Assembly (NCBI GenBank): GCA_046704785.1
Contig: JBJKRF010000021.1
Location: forward strand, 1-56,710
Length of the DNA stretch: 56,710 nt
Origin: JBJKRF01 sp046704785
GTDB taxonomy: Bacteria > Chloroflexota > Anaerolineae > Anaerolineales > Villigracilaceae
Reading direction: 5' to 3'
Shown: one piece after another, positions 23,027 to 31,964 of the stretch
Layout of the letters: every line of letters starts with the position of its first letter
Numbering within the stretch: position 1 is the stretch's first letter
Program-made: the position numbers and the translations under genes
The notes under the pieces: model-generated
What the model was told of the DNA's origin: nothing
Seen by the model: only the letters and a program-made list of their open reading frames with translations
Database searches by the model: none

Positions 23027-25597
23027 TTGACTCTTTTAATGTACATTATTACAATTTTGGCTCTCGCCATCGCAATCATCGGAGATATTGCCTTGCTCCG
23101 CTGGCACACGCGCCGTTACGAGCAGGAGAAAAGTCTGTCAGCGGATCTACGCGCCCTGATCGAAAGAGTCAAAAAAATCAGTGAGCGCTTCCCCCGTAAA
23201 CCAAAACCATCCCCGAAAACGCCACAGGTTATCCCTGCAGCGGACACACCGCCGAAGGAGGAGCCGGTCGTCTCGCCCGAAGTCGAAACGACCCCTGGGT
23301 TCGATGTATCCATCCAACAGACAGACCCATCCGCAGGGCAGGAAGCCTCCGGCGAGAAAATCGTGCAGGTGAACATCAATGCCGAGATTCCGGCGGGGGT
23401 CACGGTGCAGTTCACGGTCGTCACCAGCAAAGAGGGCCAGATCACCGTCGAACAACAAAAAATCGAATCAGGGCGTCCGACGGTGGTACTCCCAGGTTTT
23501 CTGACACATATTCGCAAAAAAGCATCCGATCTTGCCGCCCGGTTGGCAGGAAAGCTGACTCTCGTTCTGTTTGTCCTGTCCATCTTGGTCTATTTATCGG
23601 TACACTTGATCGGGTTAACGAGATTCCCAATCTACTTTTTCAGCGACGAAGCTGTCCAGACCGTATCAGCTGCCAACCTGGTCAACAACCAATATAAGGG
23701 GCCCAATGGAAGTTTTCTGCCCACCTATTTCCAGAACGGCAGTTACTACAATCTGAGCACCAGCGTTTATTTACAGGTCATCCCTTATCTATTGTTTGGC
23801 AAATCCATCGCAGTAACTCGTGGTACGCCGGCCCTATTCAGTGTTCTCGCATTTATCGCCATTGCGCTCCTGCTAAAAGATATTTTCAAAACGAGCTATT
23901 GGGCCAGTCTGGCCTTATTGTTGGCAATTGCGCCCGCCTGGTTCCTGCACTCGCGCACCGCTTTCGAAACCGTTCTCTTTTCTTCGCTTTACGCCGTATT
24001 TCTGTACTTATATCTTTTATATCGCTACCGTTCGCCGCGTTATCTCTATGGAGCTCTTGTGGTGGGCGCAGTGGCCTTTTACAGCTATAGCCCGGCGCAG
24101 TTCATTATGGGGGTCACCGGGTTGCTTCTGCTGGTCGTAGACATTCGCTACCACTGGCAAAACCGCAAGGAACTCCTGCGCGGTCTGGGGCTCGCCGTTT
24201 TGTTGGCCCTGCCTTATATCCGTTTCCGCCTGACGCATTCTTTCTCACCTGAAGACCATTTGCGCATTCTAGACTCGTACTGGCTGGACCCGATCCCGCT
24301 GAGTGCAAAAATCATCCACTATGTTCAGGGATACCTGTATGGGCTGAGTCCGCAGTACTGGTTTATCCCCAATGATACCGACATCGTCCGTCACATTATG
24401 AAGAATTACGGGCACCTTCTGCTCGCAAGCATGCCCTTCTTCTTCCTGGGCATCATCCGGGCGGTCAAGAATATCCGCGAAGCTTCTTACCGCACCATCT
24501 TGATCGGCCTGTTGGCCGCCCCCACCGGCGCAGCCTTGGCCGATATTGGAATTACCCGCGTGCTGGTGTTCGTCATTCCAGCAACCGTCCTGACCGCTTT
24601 AGGCCTTTCCTGGCTGTTGGAGTTTATCGAAGGTTGGGTAACTAAAAAATTTTCATCGGCCCAAATCACAGCACGGCTACAAAATGGCGTCATGCTTGCG
24701 CTTTTCGTCCTCCTGGGCGGGTTCAGTTTTTACATGCTTCACGACGCTTTGACCAATGGTCCGACCTGGTTTACAGACTATGGGCTTTATGGTATGCAAT
24801 ACGGCGCAAAACAGGTCTTTCAAGATACCGTCCTGCCTGCTTTAAAGGCAGACCCAAACGCGTACTACGTGGTCTCACCCGTCTGGTCCAACGGCACGGA
24901 CGAGTTCGTCAGCTTCTTCTTTTCGGATGAATTCTCGACACGCATCCAATTGGGCACCGTGTATGACGTATTGAACACCGATCTAACCATCAAGCCGGAT
25001 ACGCATTTTATCGTCATGCCTGACGAATACAAAAAGATCATCGACGATCCAAAGTTCAAAGACATTCACATCGAAAAACTTCTCGACTACCCAGACGGCT
25101 CACCAGGCTTCTATGTTCTCAACATTACGCCGGTTGCTAACATCACCCAAGTCATGTTGGCAGCGAAAAAAGCCGAACGACAACCTGTGGAAGATGTTTT
25201 CCAATGGAACGGTGAAGAAGTTACCGTGATTCACACACGCCTGAGTGACGGCACATTCCCCAACATCTTCGACGGCGATCCCTACACATTTATTCGTGGC
25301 GAACCAGTCAATCCTTTCACGATGGAATTCTACTTTCCCAAGCCGCTACATACGGCCAGCATGAAGATCCAGACGGCTACCATGAGCGACTTTACCATCA
25401 GCGTCTGGCTGTTTGCCCCCGGTTCGAAAGACCCCATAGAGTACCAGCAGGAGTTCAAAGGCCTGCCTAACGACCCGGTCGTATCGATGACGTTTAGCCA
25501 GGGCCCGGCCACCTCCGACCACCTCGCAATTGAGATCAGGGACAACGTGTCGGGGAGCGAGGCCGAGATTCACGTACGCGAGCTATCCTTCAAATAG
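23027..25597 (+). CDS. GT-C membrane protein with extra N-terminal domain
   Basis: An 856-residue protein, start TTG at 23027 (GGAG 5 nt upstream; the ATG at 23039 is 17 nt away from it). Layout: a single helix (residues ~3-25), a basic segment, a Pro/Glu-rich linker (~60-110), a small beta domain (IVQVNINAEIPAGVTVQFTV, ~120-160), then a GT39-like core from ~170. The core has an acidic outer-loop motif FFSDEAVQT and a loop with APAWFLHSRTAFETV. A soluble C-terminal half (~590-856) ends in a discoidin-like beta region (FTISVWLFAPGSKDPIEYQ). The N-terminal addition is unusual for the family. It follows the 20967 gene by 8 nt. Confidence 0.7.
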   Translation: MTLLMYIITILALAIAIIGDIALLRWHTRRYEQEKSLSADLRALIERVKKISERFPRKPKPSPKTPQVIPAADTPPKEEPVVSPEVETTPGFDVSIQQTDPSAGQEASGEKIVQVNINAEIPAGVTVQFTVVTSKEGQITVEQQKIESGRPTVVLPGFLTHIRKKASDLAARLAGKLTLVLFVLSILVYLSVHLIGLTRFPIYFFSDEAVQTVSAANLVNNQYKGPNGSFLPTYFQNGSYYNLSTSVYLQVIPYLLFGKSIAVTRGTPALFSVLAFIAIALLLKDIFKTSYWASLALLLAIAPAWFLHSRTAFETVLFSSLYAVFLYLYLLYRYRSPRYLYGALVVGAVAFYSYSPAQFIMGVTGLLLLVVDIRYHWQNRKELLRGLGLAVLLALPYIRFRLTHSFSPEDHLRILDSYWLDPIPLSAKIIHYVQGYLYGLSPQYWFIPNDTDIVRHIMKNYGHLLLASMPFFFLGIIRAVKNIREASYRTILIGLLAAPTGAALADIGITRVLVFVIPATVLTALGLSWLLEFIEGWVTKKFSSAQITARLQNGVMLALFVLLGGFSFYMLHDALTNGPTWFTDYGLYGMQYGAKQVFQDTVLPALKADPNAYYVVSPVWSNGTDEFVSFFFSDEFSTRIQLGTVYDVLNTDLTIKPDTHFIVMPDEYKKIIDDPKFKDIHIEKLLDYPDGSPGFYVLNITPVANITQVMLAAKKAERQPVEDVFQWNGEEVTVIHTRLSDGTFPNIFDGDPYTFIRGEPVNPFTMEFYFPKPLHTASMKIQTATMSDFTISVWLFAPGSKDPIEYQQEFKGLPNDPVVSMTFSQGPATSDHLAIEIRDNVSGSEAEIHVRELSFK

Positions 25598-25642
25598 CAG
25601 TTGGAACTTGACGACTGTCACATAGGCGGCATCCAATTGCCC

Positions 25643-25682
25643 ATCAGGGTGTTTTTCAGACGGCTCCGAAAAACACCCTGAT
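25643..25682. terminator. Perfect 15-bp hairpin, probable terminator
   Basis: ATCAGGGTGTTTTTC at 25643-25657 and GAAAAACACCCTGAT at 25668-25682 around a 10-nt loop. It lies 45 nt after the 23027-25597 gene. No T run follows outside the stem; the T5 is inside the arm. Nothing else stands out in 25598-25854. Confidence 0.6.
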
Positions 25683-25854
25683 CGGTTCTCCCTACCCAGA
25701 AGTCTCACGCCGCGCACTCCATATCTACTCTTTATCACCCTGATTCCCAAATACCCCCAAATTGCCAGGTATGATGAATGGCGCGGTATCTGGTAAACTC
25801 AAGGTCGCGTTAAAATACGGCCTGAACAAATCCTATTGGAGATTTTGCCTGCGC

Positions 25855-27945
25855 ATGAAACGCTTCAATCTATTCGAAATCTTTCTGATCGTCGCCATTC
25901 TGGGCACGCACCTTTACGCGGCTTTTTCCGCACCGCATAATTTTTCATTACACTGGTTTGTGCGCGACGATGCTTATTACTATTTCAAAGTAGCCGAGAA
26001 CGTTGCGCTCGGCCATGGATTCACCTTCGACGGTATCAACCTCACTAATGGATACCACCCCCTCTGGCTGTTGATCTGTATCCCCATTTTTTTCTTCGCA
26101 CGCTTCGACTTGATTTTGCCTTTGCGTATCCTGATTGTAGTGCTGGCCCTCATCAGCGCCGCCACTTCTGTGCTGCTTTACCGGCTCCTGCGAAAAGCCA
26201 TCTGGGAACCCATCGCAATGGTCGTCAGCGCCTTTTGGGCCTTCAACCTGTATATCCACGACATCGTCATTCAAAACGGCCTGGAAACAGGGATTACCGC
26301 CCTGGCGATTGTCCTCTTCTTATACTTGCTCCAAAAGTTCGAAAGCCATTGGCGCACAGAGCCGGTCAAACTCAGCCAGATCGCCTGGCTGGCCGTTGCC
26401 GCCCTGTTCGTCCTGTTCAGCCGCCTCGACACCATCTACCTGGTGCTCATTGCAGGCATCTGGCTTATCTTCCGACGCACCCCTATCCGTTATCTGCTTT
26501 TGAGCGACCTGTTCCTGACCTTTGCCGTTATCGTCAGCGCTTACATACAGCGCGCCCAGGTCAATATCTACCTGCTCGCCTATGCAAACTGGGCCATTCT
26601 GGTCGGCGCGATGACTTTCACCATTCAAACCATCATTTTCTATTTTGTGGGCTTGTACCACCACCCACGCCAGGAATCCATACGACAACTGGCACGCGAT
26701 AGCCTGGTGGGCGTGACCGCCAGCGCGATCATCGCAGGCGGCCTCATGCTCGCATTTTCGCTCATCCCACAAGTGGTTGTTCCGCGAGCTGTGCCTTTTC
26801 TGTATTGGATCGCTATGCTCATCCTGACATTTGTATCACGTCTGGTAGTGCGCTTCGTCTCCCCGTGGCCGGTTTCGCCGTCAAATGAGATGGAAAGCCC
26901 CCGTGAGCAACTCCGCACGAATTGGCAAACCTGGCTACGCGAAGGATCAGTCTATTTCGGCATCGTCGGCGGGGCACTGGGCCTGTACATGTTGATCAAC
27001 AAGATCGCCTTCGGCATCCCCATGCCCGTCAGCGGCGAGGTCAAGCGCTGGTGGGGCTCGCTTCCCCATAACGTCTACGGCGGTGGGGCCAAAACCCTAT
27101 TAGACGTCTTCGGCATCGACCCAACCTACAGCAAACCCTGGTCGCTGGCAATGAACCATTTCGTCGCCTGGGGCAATTACATCAATACCCATTTTTTGCA
27201 TAGCAAATCAGATATGACCGATTTGATCGTAGGCGGGATAACCCTGCTCTTGATCACTGTACTATTCCTGCTACGCCGCAAAAAATCACTGGGGCAGGCC
27301 TTTTCATTGGGACTGATTCCCTTCCTGATCGGAACGGAGTTCCACGCCTTCGGATACGGGGCCATGCCCTATGCTGCCGAACAGGAGTGGTATTGGGTGA
27401 TGGAAATGCTGGCTGTGCTCATCGTGACCGCACTGGTTATCGACAGCCTGCTTGCATGGATACCCTTTCGCAAAATGCTCTACCCGTTGGGATTGGTAGC
27501 CGCTGCCGGCATAAGCCTTTACCTGGCCTATGGCTTTTGGAGCTATGTTCACTACCTGATGCCTTACAAAGAGACGAATCCCAACCAGCCTTACATGGAC
27601 ATGATCCCGCTGATCGAAGACCATACTAAACCCGGCGCCATCGTCGGGATGACCGGCGGTGGGAATGTAGGTTATTTCATCCACGATCGCACCATTGTCA
27701 ATTTGGACGGCTTGATCAACAGCAATGCTTACTTCCAGGCTATGCAAAAAGGCCAAGCCGGCGACTATCTCGAAAAAATGGGCCTGGATTATGTCTTTGG
27801 CAATCCATACATTTTGACTTATACTGCTCCTTACCGCGACCAATTTATCGGTCATTTACAAGAAATGAACAACACCCCCACGTACGGGCGTAAGCAACTG
27901 GTGCGTTTTGTTCCCTTGCACCCGACGCCCCAACCTAAACCATGA
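25855..27945 (+). CDS. GT-C-like membrane protein
   Basis: A 696-residue polytopic protein. The first helix is NLFEIFLIVAILGTHLYAAF; the first outer loop carries FVRDDAYYYFKVAENV, an Asp-Asp motif in the position of the GT-C catalytic acid, followed by LTNGYHPLWLLI. About twelve helices follow, then a soluble C-terminal ~130 residues with IVGMTGGGNVGYFIHD. The ATG at 25855 puts the first helix near the N-terminus; GGAG is 13 nt upstream. The frame is open to 25762 with a poor N-terminus. It overlaps the next small membrane gene by 4 nt (ATGA), which in turn overlaps the carboxylase gene, so a membrane glycosyltransferase and a CoA carboxylase seem to share a transcript. Confidence 0.7.
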   Translation: MKRFNLFEIFLIVAILGTHLYAAFSAPHNFSLHWFVRDDAYYYFKVAENVALGHGFTFDGINLTNGYHPLWLLICIPIFFFARFDLILPLRILIVVLALISAATSVLLYRLLRKAIWEPIAMVVSAFWAFNLYIHDIVIQNGLETGITALAIVLFLYLLQKFESHWRTEPVKLSQIAWLAVAALFVLFSRLDTIYLVLIAGIWLIFRRTPIRYLLLSDLFLTFAVIVSAYIQRAQVNIYLLAYANWAILVGAMTFTIQTIIFYFVGLYHHPRQESIRQLARDSLVGVTASAIIAGGLMLAFSLIPQVVVPRAVPFLYWIAMLILTFVSRLVVRFVSPWPVSPSNEMESPREQLRTNWQTWLREGSVYFGIVGGALGLYMLINKIAFGIPMPVSGEVKRWWGSLPHNVYGGGAKTLLDVFGIDPTYSKPWSLAMNHFVAWGNYINTHFLHSKSDMTDLIVGGITLLLITVLFLLRRKKSLGQAFSLGLIPFLIGTEFHAFGYGAMPYAAEQEWYWVMEMLAVLIVTALVIDSLLAWIPFRKMLYPLGLVAAAGISLYLAYGFWSYVHYLMPYKETNPNQPYMDMIPLIEDHTKPGAIVGMTGGGNVGYFIHDRTIVNLDGLINSNAYFQAMQKGQAGDYLEKMGLDYVFGNPYILTYTAPYRDQFIGHLQEMNNTPTYGRKQLVRFVPLHPTPQPKP

Positions 27946-28349
27946 CGAAGCCTCAGCGCCCCCTTTCCGTAACCATCCCAGCCGTGATTGTGTTATGTAT
28001 CTCGGCCTGGAACGCGATTCGAGCCGGCACAACGCTCCTCCACTGGAACACCCTCACCCGATTCGGCGCCCCGTCCATCTACCTTTTGAGCACGGGTATC
28101 TTCTGGGCAATCATCGGGCTCTTTTTGTTCAAAGCGCTCTGGGAAGGGACAAATTATGGATTTCGTGCCGGCCTGTTGATTTCTGTGTTGTACTTTGCAT
28201 GGTATTGGTTTGACCGCTTGGTCGTCCAGGTTTCGCCCGCACCCAATTTCATTTTCAGTCTGATTGTTTCGGTGGCTTTGACGGCGTATTTTATTTTCAG
28301 CCTGGCGATCCCAGATTCGAGAGATTATTTCACGAAGGAGAGAGGATGA
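27942..28349 (+). CDS. Small four-helix membrane protein
   Basis: A 135-residue protein with four predicted membrane helices: TIPAVIVLCISAWNAIRAG, IFWAIIGLFLFKAL, GLLISVLYFAWYWFDRLV and FIFSLIVSVALTAYFIFSL. There is no recognisable domain. The start overlaps the stop of the GT-C-like gene (ATGA), and its own stop overlaps the start of the carboxyltransferase gene in the same way. This tight coupling suggests coordinated translation, but gives no function. Confidence 0.65.
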   Translation: MTKPQRPLSVTIPAVIVLCISAWNAIRAGTTLLHWNTLTRFGAPSIYLLSTGIFWAIIGLFLFKALWEGTNYGFRAGLLISVLYFAWYWFDRLVVQVSPAPNFIFSLIVSVALTAYFIFSLAIPDSRDYFTKERG

Positions 28350-29896
28350 GCGACCATCCATATATCAAGGAATTACACGACCGCCGGACGGCTTCACGCC
28401 TGGGCGGCGGCCCGGAACGGATAGAAACCCAACACCAACGCGGAAAACTGACCGCGCGCGAGCGCATCGACTTATTGCTCGACAAAGGCTCGTTCCGCGA
28501 ATTAGATCCGTTTGTTGTACATCGCACCCATGACTTCGGCCTCGAAAAGCAGAAATTTCCCAGCGACAGCGTAATCACCGGCTGGGGAACCGTCGACGGA
28601 CGTCTCGTATACGTCTATTCGCAAGACTTTACCGTTTTCGGCGGTTCCCTGGGTGAAGTCCACGCTGAAAAGATTCTCAAGATCATGGATATGGCGCTGA
28701 AAAACGGTGCACCGATCATCGGCTTGAACGATTCTGGGGGGGCGCGTATTCAGGAAGGCGTGGTTTCGCTGGCAGGGTACGGTGAAATCTTCCTGCGCAA
28801 TACCCTCGCTTCGGGAGTCATCCCGCAAATCTCAGCCATTATGGGGCCCTGCGCCGGTGGGGCCGTTTATTCCCCGGCACTGACCGATTTCATCTTCATG
28901 GTTCGCAACACTTCCTATATGTTCGTTACCGGCCCCGACATCGTCAAGGCGGCCACGCACGAAGAAGTAGATTTTGAAGGCCTGGGCGGCGCCACCATCC
29001 ATGCAGAAAAATCGGGCGTATGTCACCTGGCTGCCGATAGTGAAGCCGATACACTTTATCTGATCCGTAAATTGCTGAGTTACCTCCCGCAGAACAACAT
29101 GGAAGATGCGCCCTATATCAAAAATGGCGACAACCCCCTGCGCATGGCGGAAGAACTCGATACGCTCGTGCCAGACGAGCCCAGCCGGCCTTACGAGATC
29201 AAAGACGTAATCCTTCCCATTGTGGACAACGGTGAGTTCTTCGAGATCTATGAAAATTATGCCATGAACATCGTGGTCGGATTCGCTCGCCTGGGCGGAC
29301 ATACCGTCGGCATCATTGCCAACCAGCCTGCGATATTGGCCGGCGTACTCGACATCAAATCGTCCGAAAAGGCTGCCCGGTTCATCCGCTTCTGTGACGC
29401 GTTCAACATCCCGTTGGTTACCTTTGTGGACACGCCCGGCTACCTGCCAGGCACGGACCAGGAACATCACGGCGTGATCCGCTGCGGGGCCAAACTGCTC
29501 TACGCTTACTGCGAAGCGACCGTGCCTAAATTAACCGTCATCACCCGCAAGGCCTACGGCGGCGCCTACCTGGTCATGAGCAGCAAGCACGTTCGCAGCG
29601 ACCTGAATTTCGCCTGGCCCACCGCCGAGATCGCCGTCATGGGCCCCGATGGGGCCGTGGGTAAAGTGTTCAGCAAAGAGCTAAAGAATGCCCAAAACCC
29701 CGACGAACGCAAAAAGGAATTGGTGACAGAATATCGTCAAAAATTTGCCAACCCCTACATTGCCGCCGAACGCGGTTATGTGGATGACGTGATCGAACCA
29801 AAAGAGACCCGTCCCCGCCTGATCAATGCGCTGGAGATGCTTCAGAACAAGCGAGACACGAATCCCCCCAAGAAACATGGGAACATTCCCCTGTAG
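28346..29896 (+). CDS. Acyl-CoA carboxylase, carboxyltransferase subunit
   Basis: A 516-residue enzyme of the propionyl-CoA carboxylase beta/methylmalonyl-CoA decarboxylase alpha family; it moves CO2 from biotin to an acyl-CoA. N-terminal half: GSFRELDPFV, DFTVFGGSLGEVHAEK and GLNDSGGARIQEGVVSLAGY. C-terminal half: FVDTPGYLPGTDQEHHGVI and KAYGGAYLVMSSKH. In that last motif the residue used to separate propionyl- (Asp) from acetyl-specific (Ile) Streptomyces enzymes is Leu here. This leans away from strict propionyl specificity, an inference from one residue. AAGGAG precedes the ATG. The biotin carboxylase and BCCP follow, and no sodium-pump subunit is present, so carboxylation rather than decarboxylation is likely. 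Confidence 0.92.
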   Translation: MSDHPYIKELHDRRTASRLGGGPERIETQHQRGKLTARERIDLLLDKGSFRELDPFVVHRTHDFGLEKQKFPSDSVITGWGTVDGRLVYVYSQDFTVFGGSLGEVHAEKILKIMDMALKNGAPIIGLNDSGGARIQEGVVSLAGYGEIFLRNTLASGVIPQISAIMGPCAGGAVYSPALTDFIFMVRNTSYMFVTGPDIVKAATHEEVDFEGLGGATIHAEKSGVCHLAADSEADTLYLIRKLLSYLPQNNMEDAPYIKNGDNPLRMAEELDTLVPDEPSRPYEIKDVILPIVDNGEFFEIYENYAMNIVVGFARLGGHTVGIIANQPAILAGVLDIKSSEKAARFIRFCDAFNIPLVTFVDTPGYLPGTDQEHHGVIRCGAKLLYAYCEATVPKLTVITRKAYGGAYLVMSSKHVRSDLNFAWPTAEIAVMGPDGAVGKVFSKELKNAQNPDERKKELVTEYRQKFANPYIAAERGYVDDVIEPKETRPRLINALEMLQNKRDTNPPKKHGNIPL

Positions 29897-29905
29897 GAGC
29901 GCCCC

Positions 29906-31408
29906 ATGTTCAAAAAAGTATTGATTGCCAATCGAGGAGAAATCGCTGTCCGTGTCATTCGCGCCTGCCGTGAAACCGGCCTGGAAACGGTGGCTGTCTA
30001 TTCGGAGGCCGACCGGCAGGCCCTGCACGTGCGGTATGCAGACGAGGCTTACCTGCTGGGCCCCGCCCCATCGCGCGACTCGTACCTGCGCATCGACAAA
30101 ATTATGGATGCCGTTCGCAAATGTGGTGCCGACGCCATCCATCCCGGCTACGGCTTTCTGGCCGAGCGCGAGGATTTTGCCCAGGCCTGCATTGACGAGG
30201 GAATCGTGTTCATCGGTCCCAAGCCCTCTTCCATCGCGGCAATGGGCGATAAGATGACAGCGCGCGAAACCGTGCGCAAGGCGGGCGTGCCGGTCGTACC
30301 GGGCACGGAGGACGTAGGAAACTTACACGACGAAGACCTGCTGGCCATTGCACCGCAGATCGGTTTCCCGCTGTTGATCAAGGCTACAGCGGGCGGCGGC
30401 GGCAAGGGCATGCGTGAAGTTCGCAGCCTGGAAGAGATGCCGGAACTGTTGAAATCAGCGAGGCGTGAGGCGGAGTCCGCCTTTGGAGATGGGAATGTCT
30501 ACCTGGAAAAACTACTCGAGGGCGCACGCCACATCGAAATCCAGGTCCTGGCCGACGCACACGGGAACGTCATTCACCTGAACGAGCGGGATTGCTCCAT
30601 CCAGCGCCGGCACCAAAAGCTGGTTGAGGAGGCGCCTTCCCCCATTATGGACAAGGAACTCCGGCAAAAGATGGGCGAGGTAGCCGTCAAAGCGTCGCAG
30701 GCGGTGGATTACATCAACGCCGGGACGATCGAATTTCTGGTAGACAAAGACAAGAACTTTTACTTTCTTGAGATGAATACACGCTTGCAAGTGGAACACC
30801 CGGTCACAGAGATGACTACCGGCATAGATATCGTCAAAGAGCAGATACGGGTGGCGCGTGGGCGTCCGCTGCAGTACACGCAAAAGGATATCAAGATCAA
30901 CGGGGCGGCCATCGAGTGCCGCATCAACGCCGAGGACCCATTCGCCAATTTTATGCCGTCCACTGGCAAAATCACGCACAGTCTGTTGCCTACCGGCCCG
31001 GGCGTGCGCGTGGACACCGGCGTCTACCCCGGTTTCGAGATCACGCCTTATTACGACCCGATGATTTCCAAACTGATTGTGTGGGGTGAGACCCGCGCCC
31101 AGGCAATTTTACGTATGCGCCGCGCGCTGGAAGAATATCGCGTGGTTGGTGTGCGCACCAATATTCCCTTCCACCAAACGTTGATGGACAGCCCGCGCTT
31201 CATGGGCGGACAATACGACACACGTTTCGTCGAGGAGCGTTTTTCCGTCCGCGACGAGAACGACCCACGCCTGCAAGCCATTGCAGCCGTACTGGCCTCG
31301 TTCGTGGCGCACCAGGAAGCGGAATTGTCGGCGCAGTTTGTACAACGTAACGAACGGGATACCAGCAACTGGAAGTGGGTCGGTCGCTGGGAACGGATGC
31401 ATCGCTGA
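29906..31408 (+). CDS. accC: Biotin carboxylase subunit
   Basis: A 500-residue ATP-grasp enzyme that carboxylates biotin on BCCP using ATP and bicarbonate. Landmarks: FKKVLIANRGEIAVRVIRAC, HPGYGFLAE, IGPKPSSIAAMGDK, the glycine loop TAGGGGKGM, HIEIQVLAD, ERDCSIQRRHQK and EMNTRLQVEHPVTE. The C-terminal ~45 residues (after AVLASFVAHQEAEL) extend beyond the usual carboxylase end, as in many acyl-CoA carboxylase alpha subunits whose BCCP has become separate. GGAG lies 6 nt before the ATG. It is the middle gene of the carboxylase operon. Confidence 0.93.
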   Translation: MFKKVLIANRGEIAVRVIRACRETGLETVAVYSEADRQALHVRYADEAYLLGPAPSRDSYLRIDKIMDAVRKCGADAIHPGYGFLAEREDFAQACIDEGIVFIGPKPSSIAAMGDKMTARETVRKAGVPVVPGTEDVGNLHDEDLLAIAPQIGFPLLIKATAGGGGKGMREVRSLEEMPELLKSARREAESAFGDGNVYLEKLLEGARHIEIQVLADAHGNVIHLNERDCSIQRRHQKLVEEAPSPIMDKELRQKMGEVAVKASQAVDYINAGTIEFLVDKDKNFYFLEMNTRLQVEHPVTEMTTGIDIVKEQIRVARGRPLQYTQKDIKINGAAIECRINAEDPFANFMPSTGKITHSLLPTGPGVRVDTGVYPGFEITPYYDPMISKLIVWGETRAQAILRMRRALEEYRVVGVRTNIPFHQTLMDSPRFMGGQYDTRFVEERFSVRDENDPRLQAIAAVLASFVAHQEAELSAQFVQRNERDTSNWKWVGRWERMHR

Positions 31409-31419
31409 GAGGACTGTCC

Positions 31420-31917
31420 ATGAAATACGTGACGACTATCGAAGGAAAAGAGTATCTCGTCGAGATCGTCGACGAAAAGAATATCCGTGTCAATGGACAT
31501 GCACTGGAAATCGACTTCAATGCTGTCAGCGGCCAGCCGGTCTATTCGATCATTATCGACGGGAAATCTTACGAAGCCTACGTATACCCGGATGATAATC
31601 AATGGCAGGTCTTGCTGCACGGGCGGCTGTACAACGCCATGGTGGAAGACGAGCGTGAAAAACGCCTGCGGGCCGCCGGTGGCGCCAAACTGGGCGAAGG
31701 CGGCGAATATCACCTCAAGGCTCCCATGCCGGGGCTGGTCGTGTCGATCCCGGTACATGAAGGGGAAGAGGTCAAGAAGGGGCAGGTGCTGGTCATCCTG
31801 GAGTCGATGAAGATGCAAAACGAACTCAAAGCGCCGCGAGACGGCACAATCACACGCCTGAAGATCAAAGCGGGCGAGAGCGTGGAACAGAAACAAACCT
31901 TGCTGAGTCTGGTATAA
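31420..31917 (+). CDS. Biotin carboxyl carrier protein
   Basis: A 165-residue carrier subunit. The C-terminal biotinyl domain (~95-165) has KAPMPGLVVSIPVHEGEEVK, VLVILESMKMQNELKAP (Lys in ESMKM is the biotin site) and the ending KIKAGESVEQKQTLLSLV. The N-terminal part (VTTIEGKEYLVEIVDE, then YEAYVYPDDNQWQVLLHGR) matches the holding domain seen in alpha subunits of propionyl-CoA carboxylases. Start at ATG 31420, with AGAGG just upstream. It probably binds the two preceding enzymes in one complex. A strong hairpin follows the stop codon. Confidence 0.92.
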   Translation: MKYVTTIEGKEYLVEIVDEKNIRVNGHALEIDFNAVSGQPVYSIIIDGKSYEAYVYPDDNQWQVLLHGRLYNAMVEDEREKRLRAAGGAKLGEGGEYHLKAPMPGLVVSIPVHEGEEVKKGQVLVILESMKMQNELKAPRDGTITRLKIKAGESVEQKQTLLSLV

Positions 31918-31919
31918 CG

Positions 31920-31947
31920 ACGGGGCGGGCATGAGCCCGCCCCGTTT
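31920..31947 (+). terminator. Hairpin after the carboxylase operon
   Basis: ACGGGGCGGGC at 31920-31930 pairs perfectly with GCCCGCCCCGT at 31935-31945 around ATGA. Only TTT follows, so termination may be partial or the hairpin may protect the mRNA end. Confidence 0.6.
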
Positions 31948-31964
31948 GGTCTGGAGAGGCCGCT

